Below the pieces are notes generated by a model that was given only the letters and a program-made list of their open reading frames with translations, searched no databases and had not been told where the DNA came from. Source: Candidatus Aminicenantota bacterium (GTDB taxonomy: Bacteria > Acidobacteriota > Aminicenantia > Aminicenantales > Aminicenantaceae). From it: a stretch of DNA of 64,000 nt. Each line of letters starts with the position of its first letter. The first letter of the stretch is position 1. Positions 26,757-35,384 of this stretch are shown here, one piece after another. The stretch lies in contig WVXO01000031.1 of NCBI GenBank assembly GCA_011773465.1, positions 123,392 through 187,391 on the forward strand, in the 5' to 3' direction. The translations under genes and the position numbers were made by a program.

Positions 26757-28619
26757 ATGAATTTTGTGGATGAATATGACGTAATTGTGGTCGGCGCCGG
26801 TCACGCAGGATGTGAAGCCGCATACGCAGCCTCCACCATGGGCCTTGAGACATGTCTTATCACCATCCATCTCGAAACAATCGCACAGATGTCGTGTAAT
26901 CCTGCCATAGGAGGACTGGCCAAGGGGCATTTGGTTCGCGAAATAGACGCCCTGGGCGGTATCATGGGCCTCCTCGCTGATGAGACAGGGATACAATTCA
27001 GACTCCTGAATAGAAGCCGGGGTGGAGCAGTCCAAGCACCAAGGGCGCAGTCTGATAAGGCTCTTTACAGGCTGACCATGAAAAACTGGTTGGAAAAAGT
27101 CCCGAATTTAACGCTCTTCCAAGGAGTTGTCACTGAAATTCTTATAAAAGATAAGAAAGTGCAGGGTGTTAAGACCTTGGAAGGGAACAGGCTGTTGTCA
27201 AAAGCCGTTATCTTGACCCCAGGAACATTCTTGAACGGCCTCATCCACATCGGTCTACACAGCTATTCCGCAGGAAGAGCTAACGAGCCGGCTTCACATG
27301 AACTAAGCGAAAATTTAAAACAATTAGGGCTGAAATCCTTTCGCTTGAAAACGGGCACACCGATGAGGCTTCATGAACAAACCATAGACTGGAGCCGATT
27401 TACCGCTCAACCCGGAGATAAAAAACCTGTTCCATTTTCCTTTCGTACTCAAAAAGACCTAAAAAACCAAATCCTCTGCCATATTGGATATACGAATCAA
27501 AAAACCCATGAAGTTATCAAAAAGAATCTGGATAAATCTCCTCTGTACAGTGGGAAAATCACAGGTGTGGGGCCGCGTTATTGCCCCTCAATAGAGGACA
27601 AAGTTGTCAAATTTCCCCATCATCAAAGACATCAATTTTTTCTTGAGCCTGAAGGCTTAGAAACAGCCGAAATCTACGTTAACGGCATCTCCTCCAGTCT
27701 TCCTCTTGAAGCCCAGATGGAAATCCTGAAAAGTATCCCTGGCTTGGATCAGGCAAAGATATTGAGGCCAGCTTACGGCATTGAATACGATGCAGTTGCT
27801 CCTACCCAGCTAAACCACTCTCTTGAAGCAAAAAATATTAAAAATTTGTTCTTAGCCGGCCAGATCAACGGAACCTCTGGGTACGAAGAAGCAGCTGCCC
27901 AGGGCTTGATGGCCGGCATAAATGCTTCTTTAAGGATTAAAGGGAGGAAGCATTTCATCCTTGGGAGGAATGAGGCGTATATAGGGGTGCTCATCGACGA
28001 TCTCATCTCTAAAGGAGTTGAGGAGCCTTATCGTCTTTTTACATCGCGTGCTGAATACAGGCTCCTCCTTCGGATTGATAACGCAGACAAAAGGTTGACT
28101 CAGTACGGATACAAATATGGGCTCATTAATGAAAAAGATTATGAAGCTTACCAAAAAAAACAGGAGAGGATAGAAAAAGCCATGCATTTTCTCCAGAAAG
28201 AAAGAATAATAGCAGATAATAAAGAAAAACTTAGGCTGAAGGACCTTCTAAAAAAACCTGAAGTGAAATTCAAAAATGTGGTAGAATATAAAAAATTCAA
28301 CGGGTTCTTAACTGATGAAGAAATACGACATGTCGAGTCAGAGGTAAAATACGAGGGCTATTTAAAAAAACAAGAGAAAGAGATTGCCAGAATTAAAAAA
28401 ATTGAGGGAGAGAAAATCCCAGAAAATACAAACTTCAGAAAAATACCTGGTTTGACCAGGGAAGTGATGGAAAAATTGGAAGAAATTCGACCTCAAACGA
28501 TAGGGGAGGCAAAAAAGATCCCTGGAATAACCCCGGCAGCCGCCATGAACCTGCATATCTACTTAGGCATTCAAAAGAGAAAATCAGAAAAAGGGGAAAT
28601 GTTCCACGTGAAACATTAG
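26757..28619 (+). CDS. mnmG: tRNA uridine-5-carboxymethylaminomethyl modification enzyme MnmG
   Basis: A 620-residue FAD-dependent GidA protein. The dinucleotide motif VVGAGHAGCEAA is followed by MSCNPAIGGLAKGHLVREID ALGG, TPGTFLNGLIHIGL and the second conserved segment AGQINGTSGYEEAAAQGLMA GINA. The GidA-associated C-terminal helical domain is complete and ends in GEMFHVKH and a TAG stop. It works as a heterocomplex with the adjacent MnmE. The last codons encode a parS site (see 28600-28615). The rsmG gene that commonly follows mnmG is missing here; parA follows after 6 nt. Confidence 0.96.
   Translation: MNFVDEYDVIVVGAGHAGCEAAYAASTMGLETCLITIHLETIAQMSCNPAIGGLAKGHLVREIDALGGIMGLLADETGIQFRLLNRSRGGAVQAPRAQSDKALYRLTMKNWLEKVPNLTLFQGVVTEILIKDKKVQGVKTLEGNRLLSKAVILTPGTFLNGLIHIGLHSYSAGRANEPASHELSENLKQLGLKSFRLKTGTPMRLHEQTIDWSRFTAQPGDKKPVPFSFRTQKDLKNQILCHIGYTNQKTHEVIKKNLDKSPLYSGKITGVGPRYCPSIEDKVVKFPHHQRHQFFLEPEGLETAEIYVNGISSSLPLEAQMEILKSIPGLDQAKILRPAYGIEYDAVAPTQLNHSLEAKNIKNLFLAGQINGTSGYEEAAAQGLMAGINASLRIKGRKHFILGRNEAYIGVLIDDLISKGVEEPYRLFTSRAEYRLLLRIDNADKRLTQYGYKYGLINEKDYEAYQKKQERIEKAMHFLQKERIIADNKEKLRLKDLLKKPEVKFKNVVEYKKFNGFLTDEEIRHVESEVKYEGYLKKQEKEIARIKKIEGEKIPENTNFRKIPGLTREVMEKLEEIRPQTIGEAKKIPGITPAAAMNLHIYLGIQKRKSEKGEMFHVKH
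28600..28615. promoter_or_regulatory. parS centromere-like site
   Basis: TGTTCCACGTGAAACA matches the bacterial parS consensus TGTTTCACGTGAAACA at 15 of 16 bases, and the varying position is one commonly degenerate. It lies inside mnmG, encoding the terminal FHVKH region, 10 nt before parA. ParB loads at such sites and spreads by CTP-dependent sliding. Confidence 0.88.
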
Positions 28620-28625
28620 ATAGCG

Positions 28626-29381
28626 ATGAGCAAAATTATAGCCATAGCCAACCAAAAGGGCGGAGTGGGAAAAACAACAACTGCGATTAACCTTGCCGCT
28701 TCTTTGGCTTTAAAAAAGAAGAAAGTTCTGGTTGTGGACTTTGATCCTCAGGGAATGGCCACCACAGGCCTTGGGAAGAAAAAAGAGAAAAAAAAGGGGA
28801 TTTACCAGGCTCTGATGAACGGACAGGACATAATGGATAATATCGAATCCACCCAACTCGATAACCTTTATATATGTCCTTGTTCCCCTGAACTGGCAGG
28901 AGTAGAGGCAGAACTTTTTTCCATAGAGGCGAAAGAAAGGAGGCTGCAGGAAGCCTTAAATAAAACAAAGAAATACTTTGATTTTATTCTAATTGATTGC
29001 CCTCCTTCGCTGAGCTTCTTGACTATTAATGCTTTAACAGCTTCTGACTCAGTCCTTATTCCTATACAGTGCGAATTTTTCTGTATGGAGGGCATCCCAG
29101 ATCTCCTTCGCATCTATGACGAGGTACGTACTCATTTGAACCCCTCTCTTTCCATCGAAGGAATTCTCTTGACTATGTTCGACGAACGAACTAACCTCTC
29201 TAAACAGGTAGCGGCAGAGGTCAAACGTTCTCTAAAGGGTATCATATTCGAGGTCATTATTCCTCGAACAGTAAGGCTGGCCGAAGCGCCTAGTTTTGGC
29301 AAACCGATTCAGCTCTATGATAAAAAATCAAAAGGAGCCGAGGCCTATCTCAATTTAGCGCGGGAGATACTGCAGACATGA
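28626..29381 (+). CDS. parA: chromosome partitioning ATPase ParA (Soj)
   Basis: A 251-residue Walker-type ATPase. The deviant Walker A KGGVGKTTTAINLAASL with its signature lysine is followed by VLVVDFDPQGMATTGLG, a Walker B-like FDFILIDCPPSLSFLTINAL, and the SLSIEGILLTMFDERTNLSK segment. It forms ATP-dependent dimers on the nucleoid that are stimulated by ParB to move origins. The start is within 10 nt of parS, and the 3' end overlaps parB by 4 nt. Confidence 0.96.
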   Translation: MSKIIAIANQKGGVGKTTTAINLAASLALKKKKVLVVDFDPQGMATTGLGKKKEKKKGIYQALMNGQDIMDNIESTQLDNLYICPCSPELAGVEAELFSIEAKERRLQEALNKTKKYFDFILIDCPPSLSFLTINALTASDSVLIPIQCEFFCMEGIPDLLRIYDEVRTHLNPSLSIEGILLTMFDERTNLSKQVAAEVKRSLKGIIFEVIIPRTVRLAEAPSFGKPIQLYDKKSKGAEAYLNLAREILQT

Positions 29382-30217
29382 AAAGGAAAGCTTTAGGAAA
29401 GGGATTAAAGGCATTCATCCCTGAAGAATATGGCATACTAAAAGAAGAAAGATATGCTGATTTAGAAATTGAACAACTCAAGCCGAATCCTCTTCAACCG
29501 AGGCTGAAATTTGACAAAGAGTCTATTGACGAGCTAGCTCGCTCAATAAAAGAATCCGGAGTTCTCCAGCCAGTTATCGTTGTTTCTGAAGGAAATTATT
29601 ACAGAATTGTTGTTGGGGAAAGAAGGTGGCGTGCGGCCCAAAAAATCGGCCTGCGAAAAATTCCATCTCTTATCCGCTCCATGCCCAAGGTGCAGCAGCT
29701 CGAGACCTCCCTCGTGGAAAACCTGCAAAGGGAAGATCTCAATCCTTTGGAAATAGCCTTGGCCTATCAGAAATTAGCTCAGGAGCTGGACTATACTCAA
29801 CAGGAAATCGCTGAAAAAGTCGGAAAAGACAGGACCTCTGTAGCCAATTATCTGCGTCTCCTCAACCTTCCCAAGGAAATCCAAGATAATCTGGCAGAAG
29901 GTAAGATTTCTATGGGACACGCCAGAGCCTTGATCGCTCTTGAGGATCCCAAGCTCCAAATTTCTGTTTCACGTCAAATCATTCAAAAACATCTTTCTGT
30001 CCGGGATGTCGAAAAGATGGTTCACAAACTCAAGCACCCTGTACCCAGCCAAAAAAGACACATGCCTGATCCTGACCTTAAGGCTCTTCAAGAAGAATTG
30101 GTCAAGCTGTTGGCAACGAAAGTTTCAATCTCGGGAAGCCAGAAAAAAGGGCATATCAAAATCTATTATTTCTCTACTGAAGATTTAAACAGGGTTTATG
30201 AAAAAATCAAGGAGTGA
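29378..30217 (+). CDS. parB: chromosome partitioning protein ParB (Spo0J)
   Basis: A 279-residue ParB. The canonical start RKALGKGLKAFIPEE is followed by the ParB/sulfiredoxin CTPase domain (IEQLKPNPLQPRLKFD, IVVGERRWRAAQ with the GERR CTP-binding motif), then the helix-turn-helix parS-binding domain (YTQQEIAEKVGKDRTSVANY LRLL) and a C-terminal dimerisation domain. It clamps onto DNA at parS. One clear parS lies about 760 nt upstream, within the same transcription unit. Confidence 0.96.
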   Translation: MKRKALGKGLKAFIPEEYGILKEERYADLEIEQLKPNPLQPRLKFDKESIDELARSIKESGVLQPVIVVSEGNYYRIVVGERRWRAAQKIGLRKIPSLIRSMPKVQQLETSLVENLQREDLNPLEIALAYQKLAQELDYTQQEIAEKVGKDRTSVANYLRLLNLPKEIQDNLAEGKISMGHARALIALEDPKLQISVSRQIIQKHLSVRDVEKMVHKLKHPVPSQKRHMPDPDLKALQEELVKLLATKVSISGSQKKGHIKIYYFSTEDLNRVYEKIKE

Positions 30218-30220
30218 ACC

Positions 30221-30646
30221 ATGGAAGAAAGGACAATAGATGAAAATAAGCTATCTGGTTTTTTCGATAAAGACACTGAAATTAAAGGCGATTTAGTTTT
30301 TGAAGGTTCTTTCCGGATTGATGGACGTTTCATAGGAAAAATAGACTCTAATTCTGTACTTATCGTCGGGGATAATGGAAAAGTCGAAGCAGACATTAAA
30401 ATTGGCAATATTATCATAAACGGCGAGGTCAAGGGTACCATCCAAGCCAAGGAAAAGGTCGAAATAAATGCAAGCGGAAGTGTAATCGGTACAATCATGA
30501 CTCCCAAATTAACGGTGGAAGAAGGGGCTTATCTTGATGCAAACTGCCAGATAACAAATCAAGTTTCTACGACGGATGAAGAAAAAGCCGAAGAAGTTAT
30601 CCAATCATTACCTGAGAAAAAACCTGATTCGGGATATCAAAGTTGA
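30221..30646 (+). CDS. bactofilin family cytoskeletal protein
   Basis: A 141-residue bactofilin (DUF583). The central region from residue about 18 to 115 is a repetitive right-handed beta-helix (IKGDLVFEGSFRIDGRFIGK, ILIVGDNGKVEADIKIGNII, SGSVIGTIMTPKLTVEEGAY) with a short polar tail. Bactofilins polymerise into filaments without nucleotide. The gene is 3 nt from parB and overlaps kdsB by 4 nt. In Myxococcus, bactofilins form scaffolds for the ParAB system, so the adjacency here may be functional; that is inference. Confidence 0.9.
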   Translation: MEERTIDENKLSGFFDKDTEIKGDLVFEGSFRIDGRFIGKIDSNSVLIVGDNGKVEADIKIGNIIINGEVKGTIQAKEKVEINASGSVIGTIMTPKLTVEEGAYLDANCQITNQVSTTDEEKAEEVIQSLPEKKPDSGYQS

Positions 30647-31368
30647 AACTGGCTACAGGCATCATCCCCGCTCGTTATCAATCTCAGCGATTCCCTGGAA
30701 AGCCCTTGGCTCTCATCCAGGGAAAGCCGATGATCCAAAGAGTGTACGAGCGAGCAAAAGAAGCAAACTTTCTCGATCGTCTCATCATAGCCACTGATAA
30801 TGAGGAAATTGTAGAGGCCGCTGAAGATTTTGGAGCAGAAGTCCAAATGACCTCTCGCTTGCATAATTCCGGAACTGAACGAGTTGCTGAAGTAGCCAAG
30901 GAGATAAAAACTTCAATTGTCATCAATATTCAGGGAGATGAACCTCTCCTTAGAGGAGAGATGATAGACGACCTGGTGGAAGCTTTGCAGGATAAAGCCA
31001 TCCCCATGGCTACTCTTGTGGCCAGAGAGAAGAATATGGACCTCCTTTATGATAACAACGTTACTAAGGTTGCTGTGGATAGGGAAGGCTTTGCCCTTAA
31101 TTTCTCTCGTTCTCCTCTACCTCTTGAAGACCCAGGCTATTTCCTGCTGCACATAGGAATCTATGGCTACCAAAAAGAGTTTCTTCTTGCTTTATGCAAG
31201 ATGCCGCCATCTAAGTTAGAAAAATCAGAAAATCTGGAGCAACTTAGAGCTGTAGAGAATGGCTACAAAATAAGAGTTATCGAAACTCCATTTTCTACCT
31301 TGAGTGTTGACTCTCCTCAGGATATAATCAGGGTTGAAAAATCTTTGGACCAAGAAGCAAATGGTTAA
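30643..31368 (+). CDS. kdsB: 3-deoxy-manno-octulosonate cytidylyltransferase (CMP-Kdo synthetase)
   Basis: A 241-residue nucleotidyltransferase that activates Kdo with CTP for lipid A-core assembly. The start KLATGIIPARYQSQRFPGKP and the motifs NSGTERVAEVAKEI, NIQGDEPLL and FSRSPLPLE are diagnostic. Translation appears to begin at a TTG (30643) that overlaps the bactofilin stop as TTGA, implying translational coupling. The 3' end overlaps pyrG by 8 nt; CTP synthase provides the co-substrate. Confidence 0.94.
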   Translation: MKLATGIIPARYQSQRFPGKPLALIQGKPMIQRVYERAKEANFLDRLIIATDNEEIVEAAEDFGAEVQMTSRLHNSGTERVAEVAKEIKTSIVINIQGDEPLLRGEMIDDLVEALQDKAIPMATLVAREKNMDLLYDNNVTKVAVDREGFALNFSRSPLPLEDPGYFLLHIGIYGYQKEFLLALCKMPPSKLEKSENLEQLRAVENGYKIRVIETPFSTLSVDSPQDIIRVEKSLDQEANG

Positions 31369-32983
31369 GTTTATCTTCATCACAGGAGGAGTCTTATCCA
31401 CCCTGGGCAAAGGAATTGCCGCAGCTTCTATCGGGAGGTTACTGGAAAGTCACGGCTACAGAATAACTATCCAAAAATTCGATCCTTATCTTAACGTGGA
31501 TCCAGGCACGATGAATCCCTTCCAACATGGAGAAGTGTATGTCACAGATGACGGAGCTGAAACAGACCTTGACCTGGGGCATTATGAACGGTTCACCTCT
31601 ACAAAAACGACCAAAGCTCATAACTGGACAGCCGGAAAGATTTACGAGTCTATCATAAGAAAAGAACGCAAGGGAGAATACCTCGGCCAAACAGTTCAGG
31701 TTATTCCTCATGTTACTGATGCGATAAAAGACGCTTTTTACGCTGCAGCTGACGAAAACGATATAGTTATCGTTGAAATCGGCGGCACCGTCGGAGACAT
31801 TGAAAGTCAGCCTTTCCTTGAAGCAATAAGACAGATGAGGCTTTCTTTGGGGGCTGAGAATACACTTTTTATGCATCTGACATTGGTCCCTTTTATCAAG
31901 ACATCTGGAGAACTGAAAACAAAGCCAACTCAGCACAGCGTGCGCGAGCTACAAGCCGTAGGAATTCAGCCTGACATTATTCTCTGCCGGACGGATAGAT
32001 TTCTTAATAAAGACATAAAGGCTAAAATTTCCCTGTTTACTAACGTGCCCTTAGAAGCTGTTATCACTGCCAAAGATGTGGATAATATTTATGAAGTGCC
32101 CCTTGTATTGGCCCAAGAAGCACTGGATAATATTATTCTTAAACAGTTCAATCTTAACCAGAAGAAAAGGCGGCTGGGGCTCTGGAAAGCCCTTGTTGAA
32201 AGCATGAAAAACCCCAGAGATGAAGTTGATATTGCCCTCGTGGGTAAGTATGCTGAGCTTCATGATTCCTATTTTAGCCTAAAGCAGGCTTTAGATCATG
32301 GAGGCATCGCTCACCAGCTTAAAGTCAACATATCTTGGATAGAGGCAGAGGATTTAGAAAAGAGAAAAGCCAATAAAATCTTGGCAGGTGCTGACGGGAT
32401 TCTGGTTCCAGGTGGCTTCGGCGTTAGAGGAATCGAAGGCAAAATCAAAGCTGTTACCTATGCTCGGGAGAATAAGGTTCCCTTTTTCGGCATCTGTTTA
32501 GGCATGCAATCCGCAACCATCGAGTTCGCCCGAAATATCGCCTCGCTAGACAGCGCTAACAGCACAGAATTTAATCCCAAGACTCCTCATAAAATCTTCT
32601 TTAAATTGCGGGATTTGAAAGGAATAAAAGACCTGGGAGGCACTATGAGGTTGGGCAAGTTCCTCTGTCGCCTTGAAAAAGGATCGTTTGCTGAGAAAGC
32701 ATATGGCAAATTGAACATTTATGAACGCCACCGTCATCGGTATGAGTTCAATCCTGATTACGAAGAAATCTTAGCCAAGGCGGGTCTTTTCATATCAGGA
32801 AAAAACCCAGATCATAATTTGGTAGAAATTATTGAGATCAAAAAGCATCCTTGGTTTCTAGGATGCCAGTTTCATCCTGAGTTTAAATCTAAGCCCTTGA
32901 AGCCTCATCCTCTTTTCAAAGCTTTTATTGGAGCAAGTTATGCCTATCGTTCCCAAAGAAATACTCATAAACGAAAAAGTTAA
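31361..32983 (+). CDS. pyrG: CTP synthase
   Basis: A 540-residue enzyme converting UTP, ATP and glutamine to CTP. The ATG at 31361 gives the canonical start MVKFIFITGGVLSTLGKGIA A. The synthetase domain (residues 1 to about 265) includes FDPYLNVDPGTMNPFQHGEV and GGTVGDIES. The C-terminal class I glutamine amidotransferase has the nucleophile motif FGICLGMQ and the His-Glu pair in GCQFHPEF. The gene overlaps kdsB by 8 nt and kdsA by 44 nt. The family is usually inhibited by its product CTP. Confidence 0.96.
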   Translation: MVKFIFITGGVLSTLGKGIAAASIGRLLESHGYRITIQKFDPYLNVDPGTMNPFQHGEVYVTDDGAETDLDLGHYERFTSTKTTKAHNWTAGKIYESIIRKERKGEYLGQTVQVIPHVTDAIKDAFYAAADENDIVIVEIGGTVGDIESQPFLEAIRQMRLSLGAENTLFMHLTLVPFIKTSGELKTKPTQHSVRELQAVGIQPDIILCRTDRFLNKDIKAKISLFTNVPLEAVITAKDVDNIYEVPLVLAQEALDNIILKQFNLNQKKRRLGLWKALVESMKNPRDEVDIALVGKYAELHDSYFSLKQALDHGGIAHQLKVNISWIEAEDLEKRKANKILAGADGILVPGGFGVRGIEGKIKAVTYARENKVPFFGICLGMQSATIEFARNIASLDSANSTEFNPKTPHKIFFKLRDLKGIKDLGGTMRLGKFLCRLEKGSFAEKAYGKLNIYERHRHRYEFNPDYEEILAKAGLFISGKNPDHNLVEIIEIKKHPWFLGCQFHPEFKSKPLKPHPLFKAFIGASYAYRSQRNTHKRKS

Positions 32984-33788
32984 AATTGGAGGAGCCAATC
33001 CCTTTTTCCTGATTGGTGGTCCTTGTGTGATTGAAAATCAAGACCATGCTTTTTTTATGGCAAAAGAAATAAAAAAAATATGCGAAAATCTCAAAATTTC
33101 ATTTATTTTTAAGGCCTCCTACGACAAAGCAAACCGCTCCTCAATATCTTCCTATAGAGGACCTGGTGTGGAACGGGGATTGGAAATCCTGCGCACCATA
33201 AAAGATGAGCTTCACGTTCCTGTCCTCTCCGATGTTCACGAAACAGATCAGGTCAAGAAGGCCGCCCAGGTGCTGGATGTTATCCAAATTCCGGCTTTGC
33301 TCTCCCGTCAGACAGATTTAATCGTCGAAGCATCTAAAACTCAAAAACCCCTTAACCTCAAAAAAGGACAGTTTTTATCTCCTCATGAAATGAAAAATGC
33401 AGTGGAAAAAGCCCTCAGCCAGGGAAATGAAAAATTAATCATCACTGAACGAGGAACCTTTTTCGGTTATAATAATTTAGTTTTCGACATCCGTTCCATT
33501 CCAATCATGAAGAAATGGGGATTTCCCGTTGTCATAGATGCTTCCCATAGCGTTCAAAAGCCTGGCGCCGAGGGAAGTTCCTCAGGAGGAGAGGCTGAAT
33601 TTATCCCCTACAAAGCAAAGGCAGGCGTGAGCGTTGGTGCGGATGGAGTTTTTCTTGAAATCCACGATAATCCTTCCCGAGCTCTTTCAGACAAATATAA
33701 CTCATTGATATTAAAAGACTTACATAATCTTCTTGCTTCCCTTCTTCGACTAAAGCAAGCAATAGATATGAATAATAATCACTCATAA
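32940..33788 (+). CDS. kdsA: 3-deoxy-8-phosphooctulonate synthase (Kdo-8-P synthase)
   Basis: A 282-residue aldolase condensing phosphoenolpyruvate and arabinose-5-phosphate. PFFLIGGPCVIENQDHA opens the barrel, and FKASYDKANRSSISSYRGPG, LSDVHETDQV and DASHSVQKPG follow. The ATG at 32940 is preceded by GGAG with 6-nt spacing, within the 3' end of pyrG; an upstream TTG at 32928 is in frame but unnecessary. Downstream kdsD supplies its arabinose-5-phosphate and kdsC removes the product phosphate. Confidence 0.95.
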   Translation: MPIVPKEILINEKVKIGGANPFFLIGGPCVIENQDHAFFMAKEIKKICENLKISFIFKASYDKANRSSISSYRGPGVERGLEILRTIKDELHVPVLSDVHETDQVKKAAQVLDVIQIPALLSRQTDLIVEASKTQKPLNLKKGQFLSPHEMKNAVEKALSQGNEKLIITERGTFFGYNNLVFDIRSIPIMKKWGFPVVIDASHSVQKPGAEGSSSGGEAEFIPYKAKAGVSVGADGVFLEIHDNPSRALSDKYNSLILKDLHNLLASLLRLKQAIDMNNNHS

Positions 33789-33791
33789 GGA

Positions 33792-34775
33792 ATGATAAAA
33801 GCTATGAAAAAAAATGATATCATTCGAACCGGTAAATATGTGCTGGAAACAGAGGCAAAGGCAGTTGAAACCTTGGCTTCCGGACTTGATGAAAGTTTTG
33901 TAGAGGCAGTTGAGCTTCTTTTCCAGACAAAATCTCGAGTAATAGTTACTGGCATGGGAAAATCAGGTCATGTAGGCCGGAAAATCGCCGCCACCTTGGC
34001 CAGCTGCGGTACTCCAGCCATTTTTATCCACCCGGCTGAAGCTGGACACGGAGACCTCGGTATGATCCTCAAAGAAGATATTCTCATAGCTATCTCTTAC
34101 AGCGGAGAAACGAGAGAGCTTGTTGATCTCCTGGATTTCGTGAAAAGGACTGGAATAAAACTGATCAGCATCACAGGCAATAAAAATTCAAAATTGGCCA
34201 AATACAGCGATATCGTACTGGAGGCGAAGGTCGAAAGGGAGGCGGAACCCAACAGCATGATCCCCACAGCAAGCTCTACCGCAGCCCTGGCGATGGGGGA
34301 TGCACTCGCTATCGCCTTGATGAAGAAGAAGGGATTCGGAGCAAAAGATTTCGCCTTTGTTCACCCCAGAGGTGAAGCCCGAAAAAAGCTTCTCAAGATT
34401 AAAAGTCTAATGCACAAAGGAAAAGAGATCGCTCGCGTGTCTCAAAAGACTCCGATGAATGCGGTCCTTGAGGAAATGACCAAGAAAAAATTAGGAATGA
34501 CATGTGTAATCGACAATAAGGAAAAGCTTTTGGGGATTATAACAGACGGCGATCTAAGACGGCTGATACAAAAATTCAGAAAAAATTTGCTGCAAAAAAC
34601 CGCTGAAGATTGCATGACTCCAAATCCAATAACGATCGACAAAGATGATTTGGCCACCAAGGGCTTAAACCTCATGGAAGAAAACAAGATCACTTCCTTA
34701 ATCATCAAGAATAAAAAAGGGGAAATTGAGGGAATCATCCACCTCCATGATTTATGGCGAACAGAGATGTTCTAA
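33792..34775 (+). CDS. kdsD: arabinose-5-phosphate isomerase (KpsF/GutQ family)
   Basis: A 327-residue enzyme converting ribulose-5-phosphate to arabinose-5-phosphate. The SIS domain (VIVTGMGKSGHVGRKIAATL, HPAEAGHGDLGM, AISYSGETRELVDLL) is followed by paired CBS domains (residues about 210-325). Length is almost the same as E. coli KdsD. AAGGA directly abuts the ATG at 33792, while the ATG at 33804 is 12 nt away from it, so the exact start is uncertain by four residues. The stop overlaps the kdsC ATG (TAATG). Confidence 0.94.
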   Translation: MIKAMKKNDIIRTGKYVLETEAKAVETLASGLDESFVEAVELLFQTKSRVIVTGMGKSGHVGRKIAATLASCGTPAIFIHPAEAGHGDLGMILKEDILIAISYSGETRELVDLLDFVKRTGIKLISITGNKNSKLAKYSDIVLEAKVEREAEPNSMIPTASSTAALAMGDALAIALMKKKGFGAKDFAFVHPRGEARKKLLKIKSLMHKGKEIARVSQKTPMNAVLEEMTKKKLGMTCVIDNKEKLLGIITDGDLRRLIQKFRKNLLQKTAEDCMTPNPITIDKDDLATKGLNLMEENKITSLIIKNKKGEIEGIIHLHDLWRTEMF

Positions 34776-35320
34776 TGAAAGAAAAAGAGCGAGCCCGTAA
34801 AATAAAAATGATCATCATGGATGTCGACGGCACCCTTACTGACGGAAGCCTCCTTCTGCTTCCTGATGGCGAAGAACTCAAATCATATAATGTCAAGGAC
34901 GGCACGGGAGTTTTGCTAGCTCGCATAGCGGGGCTGAAGACAGGTATCATAACCGGAAAAATATCAAGTTCTCTGAAAAAAAGAGCTGAAAAGCTGAAAA
35001 TCATGGAAGTCTATGAGGGAGTTCTTGATAAAAAAAGGGTTCTAATGGAAATACTCGAAAAAAACAAGCTCAATCCGGAGCAAGTTGCCTACATCGGCGA
35101 TGACGTGGGAGACCTTGAGGTCATCAAATCTGTAGGGCTGGCCGGCGCCGTAGCAGATGCACACCCAGAGATAAAGAAACACAGTCATTTTATCTGCAGC
35201 AATTTTGGGGGGAAAGGAGCAGTACGGGAATTTATCGAATTCATTCTTGAAGCCCAGAATAAATGGCCAAACGTCGAAGCCAGCCTTAAAGATTTTGTAA
35301 AGCTGAAGGAAAGAATCTAA
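34775..35320 (+). CDS. kdsC: 3-deoxy-8-phosphooctulonate phosphatase
   Basis: A 181-residue HAD-superfamily phosphatase without a cap domain. It carries HAD motif I IIMDVDGTLTDGSLLL, the TGKISSSLKKRAEKL region, and motif IV YIGDDVGDLEVIKSVGLAGA VADAHPEI. It hydrolyses Kdo-8-phosphate to Kdo. The ATG at 34775 overlaps the kdsD stop; an ATG at 34754 in the same frame lies inside kdsD and is less likely. With kdsA, kdsD and kdsB it completes the cytoplasmic pathway to CMP-Kdo in one operon. Confidence 0.93.
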   Translation: MKEKERARKIKMIIMDVDGTLTDGSLLLLPDGEELKSYNVKDGTGVLLARIAGLKTGIITGKISSSLKKRAEKLKIMEVYEGVLDKKRVLMEILEKNKLNPEQVAYIGDDVGDLEVIKSVGLAGAVADAHPEIKKHSHFICSNFGGKGAVREFIEFILEAQNKWPNVEASLKDFVKLKERI

Positions 35321-35384
35321 AACTAAAAATATGACAAGCTAGGCAATAACCAGTTGGAGTTTTCCTGGTCAGCTGGAGGATAAG

